Assembly: GCA_947038405.1 (NCBI GenBank)
Contig: CAMQVY010000001.1
Coordinates: forward strand, 124,001-188,000
From: an uncultured Rikenellaceae bacterium
Lineage (GTDB): Bacteria > Bacteroidota > Bacteroidia > Bacteroidales > Rikenellaceae
Direction of reading: 5' to 3'
DNA: 64,000 nucleotides
This document shows, piece by piece, positions 55,038 through 62,097 of the stretch. The translations under genes were made by a program, and so were the position numbers. A model generated the notes under the pieces. It was not told the DNA's origin and made no database searches. It saw only the letters and a list, made by a program, of their open reading frames with translations. Within the stretch, counting starts at the first letter, position 1. Each line of letters starts with the position of its first letter.

Positions 55038-57332
55038 ATGAAGTACATTAAAATATTATTTATAGCTCTGTTTTTATTTTTTACACATTATTCCAATGCT
55101 CAAAAGGTTGGACTTGTGCTTAGTGGAGGTGGAGCTAAGGGTTTATATCACATTGGAGTCTTAAAGGCTCTTGAGGAGCATGATATTCCGATAGATTATG
55201 TGTCGGGGACATCTATGGGGGCAATTATTGGTGGATTATACTCAATTGGCCTCTCGCCGTCTGAGATTGAGAAGGAGTTTCTTGCAGAGCATATTAATTA
55301 CTGGATGACAGGTAAGATAGAGCCTAAATACAAGTACTATTTTAAGCAGATGCGAGGTGATGCTACGATGTTGAGTGTCCGATTGGATAAGAATAGTCAG
55401 GATCGAGGATTGTTTGCTAAATTCACATCTAGTATTGTTCCAACGAACCAGATAGATTTGGCATTCATTGAGTATTTTTCGGGAGCTACGGTTGCTTGTA
55501 AAAGTGATTTTGATAGTCTTTTTGTCCCTTTCCGATGTATTGCAACGGATGCTGTACGTAAGCGGGAGGTTATCCATCGTAAAGGTGATCTCGGTCGGGC
55601 AATACGTACTTCAATGACACTTCCCATAATATATACTCCGATTAGAGATGATTCGACAGTATATTATGATGGAGGTATATTTAATAATTTTCCATGGCAA
55701 GTAATTGAAGAGGATTTTAATCCTGATATTTTGATTGGGAGTAAGTGTGTTGAAGGGCATGACAACCCCTCTGATAATAGTATCTTAGATCAGATGTTTG
55801 CACTTACTATGATGCACACCGACTACCAACTGCCCCATTCTGATGACATTGTTATAGAGCGGATATTCGATGATGTTTCGATGTTAGACTTCAGCAATGT
55901 CCAGAAAATAATAGATCGAGGTTATGAGGATGCAATAGCACAGATGCCAAAAATTGAAGCTGTGATTAAGCGACGAAGTGATCGATTAGAGATCGTGGAG
56001 CGTCGGGCAAATTTTAAAAAGAGAGTTCCGAAGTTGATTTTTAGTGATTATGATGTTCATGGCATATATATACGTCAGCGCGAATACGTTCGTCGATTAT
56101 TGAAGCTGGACGATAAGAGTGAATTTACGTTTAATGAGTTTCGCTCAGAATATAATAAGTTACTAGCAGAGGGAGAGATTGTTGGGGAGTACCCAATTGT
56201 CACATATAACGATACTACTTCACGTTATTCATTAAGGATGAAGATGAAGGCTAAGCCAAGTTTTCAGATTAAATTTGGTGGTAATGTCTCATCAACAGCG
56301 TTAAATCAGGCATATATTGGTTTAGAGTACAAGCAGATTGGTTATACATCCCAGAGTTACAATTTAGATCTGTACTTGAGTCCGTTTTATAGTAGTGCAT
56401 CTTTTGGAGGTCGAACTGATTTTTTCATTAACTCGCCGTACTATTATGGGTATGGGTTAAATTATAATTACTACAACTATTTTAGGAGTAACTACGGTGT
56501 TTTGAGTAAGGGTTCAAATTTGACCTACTCTAAGTATGGTGATTTTTACGCATCTTTTTTCGTTGGGAAGCCAATAGGTCGACACACAGTAATGAATTTA
56601 AAAGTTAATACTGGAGAGGATTCTTACAAGTACCACCAGCGAGCGACCTATACGGACCAGGATGAGTTAGATGAAACAAAGTTAAGATTTTTGGGAGTGA
56701 AGTTTGAGATCGATAGAAAGAGTATAAACTATCCTCTATACACAACTCGAGGTGTGTCTCAAAATATAACTGCTATATTTGTTAGTGGAGAGGATACTTT
56801 TCTGCCTGGGGCATCTAGTATGGCACTGGGGCAGAGTGGTAAATCGAGTGATTTATCTTGGTTTGGCGCTAGGCTTAAGCGAGAAGAGTACTACTCTATG
56901 CCTAAGATAGATTGGTTTTCATGGGGTTATCTTATTGATGCTTGCGTGACAACGCATAGGGATTTACATACGGCTATGGCTACGAATATCTCATCTCCAG
57001 CCTTTACCCCTACCCCTCATAGTAAGATTGTATATATGAAGGAGTTTAGGAGTGGGTCATTTATTGCTGCGGGATTAATGCCGACTTTTGAGTTTAAGAA
57101 TAATCTATATCTTAAAACTAGTGCTTATGCATTTGTTCCGAATAACTTGAATGAGATAAAGGTTGATATAAAACAGCGAGTACGTTATATATTCGACGCC
57201 TCTTTAGTTTACCAGACATTGGTTGGTCCATTGAGTTTATCTATCTCCAAGTATGATGTAAAGCGAGATAATTGGTTTATGACCTTTAATTTTGGTTATG
57301 CTATTTTCAATAAAAAAGGAACGTTTTATTAA
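55038..57332 (+). CDS. Patatin-like phospholipase with C-terminal outer-membrane barrel
   Basis: I take the ATG at 55038 (764 aa); the longer reading needs TTG. Residues 1-22 are a signal peptide (ending YSNAQ). Residues about 24-290 are a patatin domain: LSGGGAKGLYHIG oxyanion loop, GTSMG with nucleophile S59, and YYDGGIFNNF with D211 completing the Ser-Asp dyad. Residues about 325-400 look like a POTRA-type domain, and the remainder is a D15/BamA-type barrel rich in alternating Tyr/Phe/Ser. The architecture matches PlpD-type V secretion proteins. The likely place is the outer membrane; the lipid target is unknown. Confidence 0.9.
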   Translation: MKYIKILFIALFLFFTHYSNAQKVGLVLSGGGAKGLYHIGVLKALEEHDIPIDYVSGTSMGAIIGGLYSIGLSPSEIEKEFLAEHINYWMTGKIEPKYKYYFKQMRGDATMLSVRLDKNSQDRGLFAKFTSSIVPTNQIDLAFIEYFSGATVACKSDFDSLFVPFRCIATDAVRKREVIHRKGDLGRAIRTSMTLPIIYTPIRDDSTVYYDGGIFNNFPWQVIEEDFNPDILIGSKCVEGHDNPSDNSILDQMFALTMMHTDYQLPHSDDIVIERIFDDVSMLDFSNVQKIIDRGYEDAIAQMPKIEAVIKRRSDRLEIVERRANFKKRVPKLIFSDYDVHGIYIRQREYVRRLLKLDDKSEFTFNEFRSEYNKLLAEGEIVGEYPIVTYNDTTSRYSLRMKMKAKPSFQIKFGGNVSSTALNQAYIGLEYKQIGYTSQSYNLDLYLSPFYSSASFGGRTDFFINSPYYYGYGLNYNYYNYFRSNYGVLSKGSNLTYSKYGDFYASFFVGKPIGRHTVMNLKVNTGEDSYKYHQRATYTDQDELDETKLRFLGVKFEIDRKSINYPLYTTRGVSQNITAIFVSGEDTFLPGASSMALGQSGKSSDLSWFGARLKREEYYSMPKIDWFSWGYLIDACVTTHRDLHTAMATNISSPAFTPTPHSKIVYMKEFRSGSFIAAGLMPTFEFKNNLYLKTSAYAFVPNNLNEIKVDIKQRVRYIFDASLVYQTLVGPLSLSISKYDVKRDNWFMTFNFGYAIFNKKGTFY

Positions 57333-57344
57333 TTTCGACAGTGT

Positions 57345-57425
57345 CCCCGAAGTAAAATTATGTTCAGTGCTATTACGCGCCGCCGCCTGCGTAGGGCATT
57401 TCCCTGCGTCAAGCAGACTATAAAT
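57345..57425. repeat. Dispersed repeat copy, GC-rich module
   Basis: GTTCAGTGCTATTACGCGCC, CCTGCGTAGGGCA and AGCAGACTATAAATT align with the reverse complement of the 11547 copy (GTTCAGTGCGATCACGCACC, CCCGCGTAGGGCA, ATAGTCTAATTTAT). It lies between the patatin and flippase genes. Confidence 0.7.
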
Positions 57426-57435
57426 TAAAATAATT

Positions 57436-58899
57436 ATGCTTTTAAAGAAACTAGCAGGACAGACTGCTATATATGGAATAAGTAGTATCGTAGCGAGATT
57501 ACTGAATTATCTATTAACACCATACTTGACACGAATTTTATCAACGTCAGAGTACGGAAGTGTTACCGAAATGTATGCTATTATACCTTTTGCATTAGTT
57601 CTTCTTACTATGGGTATGGAGTCTGGTTACTTTAGGTTTGCAGGCAAAGCCGAGGGACGAGAGGAGAAAGAGCGTGTATTTGCCACAACTTGGGGTGCAG
57701 TTATCTCTGTTACACTATTTTTCCTGAGTCTCATTTTGCTGTTTAATAATGATATTGCATATGCTCAGGGTTATGAAGACAATAGCTCTTTTGTATGGAT
57801 AATAGCATCTATTATTGCATTAGATGCTATAACTGCAATTCCATTTGCGAAGTTAAGGGAGGAGGGGCGAGCAGGGATGTTTGTTTTTGTTCGTGTTCTG
57901 TCCGTAGTTGTTAATATGGCTATGTGTGGTCTATTCTACTCCGTATTACCTTATATTGACAGCTCAATGTTTAGTGAAGACTTTGGAGCTGGTTATGTCT
58001 TTGTCTCTAATCTTATTGCGAGTTTTGTGGTTCTCTTTGTGTTATTGACCCAGAGTAGAGTATCGTTTTCTAAGTTCTCACCTAGCATGCTAAAGTTGAT
58101 ACTTATATATTCACTACCACTTCTTTTGAGTGGTATCGCAGGTACGGCAAATGAGTTTATTGATAGGCAGATGTTGAAGTATATGATGCCTGAAGATCTG
58201 GCAATGAGTGCGGTCGGTATATATGGAGCCACGGTTAAGATTGGAGTTATACTTCTTCTTTTTACACAGATGTATCGCATGGCAGCAGAGCCTTTTTTCT
58301 TATCTAACTTCAAGCGAGAGGATTTTGTTAATATTAATGCTCAGGCATTAAAGTACTTTATGATTATCTCTATCGCTATTTTCTTAACGATAACACTTTT
58401 CCTTGATTTTTTTGCTTGTATTGTAGATAAGTCTTATAGAGAGGGAATGTATATCTTGCCGGTTGTTTTGGTTGCTAATATTCTGTCTGGAGTTGTTCTG
58501 AATCTCTCGTTTTGGTATAAGCAGACTGGCAGAACAAAATTTGCGTTGTATGTAACTTGTTTTGGGCTATTGTTTACGGTTGTATTTAATATACTTCTTA
58601 TACCCAGGTTCGGGTACTATGGATCTGCAATTGCACGTCTTATATGTGAGGTTGCTATGGTTGTACTTAGTTACTACTTGAATCGGAAATATTTCCCGAC
58701 CCCATATGATTTTAAACGGGTAGGAGAGTATGTTCTACTTGGAGCTATGCTCTATTGTTTTGGCTATTTGACGGCAGAGTTGCCTCTAGTTTTAAAATAT
58801 TTGTGTAACTTAGCACTCTTAATTATCTTTGTGGTCTATGCCGTTAGGAGAGAGCGTATTGATGTATTTGGATTAGTAAAATCGATAATAAAAAAATAG
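57436..58899 (+). CDS. Wzx-type polysaccharide flippase (MOP superfamily)
   Basis: A 487-residue protein with about 14 membrane helices, as in lipid-linked oligosaccharide flippases. The N-terminal GQTAIYGISSIVARLLNYLL and TRILSTSEYGSVTEMYA are typical of the MVF/Wzx branch, as is the mid-protein IPRFGYYGSAIARL-like segment (IPRFGYYGSAIA). The lipid-linked substrate is unknown. No polysaccharide genes flank it; it abuts dut without a gap, so the two are cotranscribed. Confidence 0.87.
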   Translation: MLLKKLAGQTAIYGISSIVARLLNYLLTPYLTRILSTSEYGSVTEMYAIIPFALVLLTMGMESGYFRFAGKAEGREEKERVFATTWGAVISVTLFFLSLILLFNNDIAYAQGYEDNSSFVWIIASIIALDAITAIPFAKLREEGRAGMFVFVRVLSVVVNMAMCGLFYSVLPYIDSSMFSEDFGAGYVFVSNLIASFVVLFVLLTQSRVSFSKFSPSMLKLILIYSLPLLLSGIAGTANEFIDRQMLKYMMPEDLAMSAVGIYGATVKIGVILLLFTQMYRMAAEPFFLSNFKREDFVNINAQALKYFMIISIAIFLTITLFLDFFACIVDKSYREGMYILPVVLVANILSGVVLNLSFWYKQTGRTKFALYVTCFGLLFTVVFNILLIPRFGYYGSAIARLICEVAMVVLSYYLNRKYFPTPYDFKRVGEYVLLGAMLYCFGYLTAELPLVLKYLCNLALLIIFVVYAVRRERIDVFGLVKSIIKK

Positions 58900-59334
58900 A
58901 TGAAAGTTAAAGTTATTAATAAGTCTGCATATGAGCTACCTCGTTATGAGACTGAGTTGGCAGCAGGTTTGGATATAAAGGCTAATATTGAGGATAGTAT
59001 ATTAATTAAGCCATTAGAGAGGGTTATTGTTCCTACGGGTATTTTTGTGGAGCTACCAGAGGGGTATGAGATGCAGATCCGTCCGCGTAGTGGCATGGCA
59101 GCAAAATTTGGTTTGACAGTGTTAAATTCTCCTGGTACTATTGATCCTGATTATAGAGGAGAAATAAAGGTTATTTTAGCAAATGTATCCTCTGTGGATT
59201 ATGAGTTGAAGCCTGGAGAGCGTGTTGCACAGATGGTTATCGCACAGTTTACACGAATAGATTGGACTGAAGTTTCGGAGCTTGGAGATACTGAGCGAGG
59301 AAGTGGTGGCTTTGGACATACAGGTGTAAAGTAA
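58900..59334 (+). CDS. dut: Deoxyuridine triphosphatase (dUTPase)
   Basis: Hydrolyses dUTP to dUMP, keeping uracil out of DNA and feeding dTMP synthesis. The 144-residue trimeric-type enzyme shows all five motifs: AGLDIKANI, RPRSGMAAKFGLTVLN, GTIDPDYRGEIKVI, ERVAQMVIAQF and RGSGGFGHTG. With ung about 13 kb away, both uracil-control enzymes lie in the window. It follows the flippase gene directly. Confidence 0.96.
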   Translation: MKVKVINKSAYELPRYETELAAGLDIKANIEDSILIKPLERVIVPTGIFVELPEGYEMQIRPRSGMAAKFGLTVLNSPGTIDPDYRGEIKVILANVSSVDYELKPGERVAQMVIAQFTRIDWTEVSELGDTERGSGGFGHTGVK

Positions 59335-59434
59335 GTATTATCTGTCATATTATGATGGTATGTTGAATCTTCTTCGTGAGCAGGGATATAGTGTAACACC
59401 AGTAGAGTAATTTTTAAGAAATATATATAAAGAG

Positions 59435-60574
59435 ATGCAATTTAAGGATATTATAGGTCAAGATTATTTGAAGGAGATGCTTGTTAAGGCGGTTGATAGT
59501 GGGCGTATTAGCCATGCTCAACTCTTTAGTGGGGAGAGTGGTTATGGTGTGCTACCTTTGGCAATTGCATATGCTCAATATATAAATTGTACTGCTAAAT
59601 CTAACGGAGACTCTTGTGGGAGCTGTCCTTCATGTATTAAGATGAAAGATTTGGTACATCCAGATATTCACTTTGTTTTCCCTGTTAATAGTGCGGAGAA
59701 GAGTTCAGCGAATAAAGCTACAAGTGTAAACTTCCTACCTCAGTGGAGGTCTATAATAAAGAAGAGTGGCGGATATTTTACGGAGCAGGATTGGTACGAT
59801 AAGATAGAGATCGGTAATAAGCAGGGTATGATATCTCGATTAGAGGCGGATGAAATAATCAAGACTTTGTCGTTTAAATCGTTTGAAGCTGAGTATAAAG
59901 TTATGTTTATATGGATGCCAGAGAAGATGAATATAGCGGCATCAAATGCGTTATTGAAACTGTTAGAGGAGCCTTGGGATAAGACACTATTTTTGCTTAT
60001 AAGTAGTTCTTCTTCAAAGCTACTGAAGACTATCAACTCAAGGGCACAAGAGATTGCTGTTCCACGAATAGATGATAGTGCGATCATTGCTAATCTTAAA
60101 CTTTGTGGAGTGAGTAGCTCTAGGGTAGAAGAGATTGCGCATATTAGTTGTGGAAATATAATTAGAGCAAAAGAGAGTTCAAAGTTTGGTGATAATAGTA
60201 GTGAGGGTGAGAATTTTGAGTTGTTTACTCAACTGATGCGACATAGTTACAATGACAAACATATGGAGTTACTTGAGTGGGCAGAGGTTGTTGCAGCTCT
60301 TGGGCGAGAGGAGAAGAGGAGTTTTTTTTCTTATAGTATTCGCCTTTTAAGGGAGAGTTATATGATGAATGCGGGGTTGAGTAGTATAACATATTTGTAT
60401 GGTGAGGAGCGAGCTTTTTGTAATAAGTTCTCTCCATTTATTGGCAATCATAATATTGAGAACTTAGTTACAGAGTTGGAGTTGGCTAGAGCTCAAATAG
60501 CCCAGAATGGAAATCCGAAGATGATTATGGCACACATGGCACTTGTAATAAGTAAACAAATAGTAAAGAAGTAA
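59435..60574 (+). CDS. holB: DNA polymerase III delta-prime-like subunit
   Basis: Clamp-loader subunit. The 379-residue AAA+ protein begins FKDIIGQDYLKEMLVKAV and has zinc cysteines in CTAKSNGDSCGSCPSC. The P-loop is degenerate, SGESGYGVLPLAIAYAQ with no Lys-Thr, as expected for the non-hydrolysing delta-prime subunit. NAASNALLKLLEEP is the sensor/core motif shared with DnaX. The stop codon overlaps the folK start (TAATG). Confidence 0.9.
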   Translation: MQFKDIIGQDYLKEMLVKAVDSGRISHAQLFSGESGYGVLPLAIAYAQYINCTAKSNGDSCGSCPSCIKMKDLVHPDIHFVFPVNSAEKSSANKATSVNFLPQWRSIIKKSGGYFTEQDWYDKIEIGNKQGMISRLEADEIIKTLSFKSFEAEYKVMFIWMPEKMNIAASNALLKLLEEPWDKTLFLLISSSSSKLLKTINSRAQEIAVPRIDDSAIIANLKLCGVSSSRVEEIAHISCGNIIRAKESSKFGDNSSEGENFELFTQLMRHSYNDKHMELLEWAEVVAALGREEKRSFFSYSIRLLRESYMMNAGLSSITYLYGEERAFCNKFSPFIGNHNIENLVTELELARAQIAQNGNPKMIMAHMALVISKQIVKK

Positions 60575-61068
60575 TGGCAAAAGTAACTTTGCTAACGGGA
60601 GGAAATTTGGGAGATGTTTCGCGTAATATGTCTCGAGTTTTTGCGTTAATCTCTAATCAATTAGGGGATATCAAGTTGGCATCAAAGATATATGAGAGTG
60701 AGTCTTGGGGCTTTGACTCTATTGATATCTTTCAGAATCAAGTTTTAGTCGTATATACGGATTTAGACCCTTTAGAGGTTCTGTCTGTTACGCAAAATAT
60801 AGAGCGAGAGTTTGGCAAAATAGTTGGGGCTGTTGAGTTTGATGAATCAGGCAATAGGGTCTACCACTCGCGCGAGATGGATATAGATATTTTGTTTTAT
60901 GATGATGTTGTAATTGATAGTGATCGGTTGGTTATTCCGCATCCAAGATTACATCTACGCACGTTTGTATTAAATCCGTTGAGTGAAGTTATGGGTGATT
61001 TTGTTCATCCAATATTAGAAATGAGTATTAATGATATAAAATATAGATATGAGAAACATAGTTTATAA
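60574..61068 (+). CDS. folK: 6-hydroxymethyl-7,8-dihydropterin pyrophosphokinase
   Basis: Folate synthesis step that activates the pterin alcohol with ATP. The 164-residue protein has LLTGGNLGDVSRNM at the start, FQNQVLVVYTDLDPLEVL (substrate side) and REMDIDILFYDD followed by IPHPRLHLRTFVLNPL, the HPPK signature with the metal aspartates. Coupled to holB by a TAATG overlap, and overlapped by 20 bases by the next gene. Confidence 0.95.
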   Translation: MAKVTLLTGGNLGDVSRNMSRVFALISNQLGDIKLASKIYESESWGFDSIDIFQNQVLVVYTDLDPLEVLSVTQNIEREFGKIVGAVEFDESGNRVYHSREMDIDILFYDDVVIDSDRLVIPHPRLHLRTFVLNPLSEVMGDFVHPILEMSINDIKYRYEKHSL

Positions 61069-61972
61069 ATTTTTGATTCTATCGCTTGTGTTATCACTTT
61101 TCGCTTGTGAAAAAGTAGATTTTGATAGTGATTACACAATAACGAGTTATACGGAGAGTGTTCAGAACGGAGTTAAAGTTGCACGAGAGGGAGTTCTTTT
61201 ACACTCGTTTTATGCAGACACATCGTTGTGGGAGATTAAGAGCTATACCGATGCTGTTGCAGGTCGCCTTACAGGGAAAAATGCAAAGCTAGGTGAGACA
61301 AAGCTGGCTGATGCTACATTACATAGTGATGTTAATGGAGTTGCAGTCTTTAGATCATTAAATCAGGAGGGCGTTGTTATGATTGCGTGTGATGAGGCTT
61401 CTAAGCGTTATGCTTGGAGAGTATCAGAGGTATTTAAGGGTCTTGATAAAGTAAGTGTCTCTTTAACGTTTAAACTATGGGATAGAAATAATTTGGATTT
61501 CCAGGGTCGATGGGTTCTTGTTGATGATTTTGTAAGCGAACGCCCAAGGAAGTATGAAGTAAATGCCTTTACCGAGAGTACTAAGGGTGGAGATAGATTA
61601 GCTACAGCAGGTATTTCGATGCACGTATTCTATGCCGATACATTATTGTGGGAGGTTAAAAACTATGCAGATGCAGTTTCAGGAACTATTAGCAAGAGAG
61701 ATGGAAGTGGAGAGACGATGAGTGCTGATGTTTCGGTTCTTAGTGATACAGAGGGTTTAGGTATACTATATATTGCAAAGACACCTGCGATAATTGTTTC
61801 GAGTGATTCAGATAAGCGTTATGGCTGGATTTCTCTAGCTGAGGAGAATAAATGGCGAGAAACCGCAGTTACTTACCAATTATGGAGGCGAGAAGCTAAG
61901 TATCTACAAGATGGTTGGTTAATGGTAGATGAAATTGCATCAGAAAGACCCGATATCGCTCCTGTGCCTTAA
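61049..61972 (+). CDS. Lipoprotein with two tandem repeats of an unnamed domain
   Basis: A 307-residue protein of unknown function. Its signal ends LSLFAC, so C20 should be lipidated. Residues 29-166 and 169-301 are clearly copies of one domain: each has TES near the start, FYADTxLWExKxYxDAVxG, SKRYAW or DKRYGW, a LWxR pattern, and ends VDDFVSERP or VDEIASERP. The repeat length is about 135 residues. The start lies inside folK, so it is translated from the dut-holB-folK transcript or coupled to it. I do not recognise the domain. Confidence 0.8.
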   Translation: MRNIVYKFLILSLVLSLFACEKVDFDSDYTITSYTESVQNGVKVAREGVLLHSFYADTSLWEIKSYTDAVAGRLTGKNAKLGETKLADATLHSDVNGVAVFRSLNQEGVVMIACDEASKRYAWRVSEVFKGLDKVSVSLTFKLWDRNNLDFQGRWVLVDDFVSERPRKYEVNAFTESTKGGDRLATAGISMHVFYADTLLWEVKNYADAVSGTISKRDGSGETMSADVSVLSDTEGLGILYIAKTPAIIVSSDSDKRYGWISLAEENKWRETAVTYQLWRREAKYLQDGWLMVDEIASERPDIAPVP

Positions 61973-62001
61973 TAGTAGTCATATAAGTTATAAAAAATAA
62001 C

Positions 62002-62009
62002 TACCTTTG
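62002..62009 (+). promoter_or_regulatory. -7 box for the Big_5-type lipoprotein gene
   Basis: TACCTTTG matches TAnnTTTG, 89 bases before the ATG at 62098. Confidence 0.5.
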
Positions 62010-62097
62010 CCGAGTCGTTTATCTATTAAGTTAGATTTAGGTGTTTTTCAGAGATACCCTACACTATTTATAACACGCTTTACAATATTATTAACAT

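Noticed and set aside
59335-59434. Short open frame between dut and holB (from about 59330, or ATG 59360, to the stop at 59408) that reads like the end of a protein
   Set aside because: Only 17 codons from the ATG, or 26 from the previous in-frame stop; no family recognised. Could be a gene remnant or chance.
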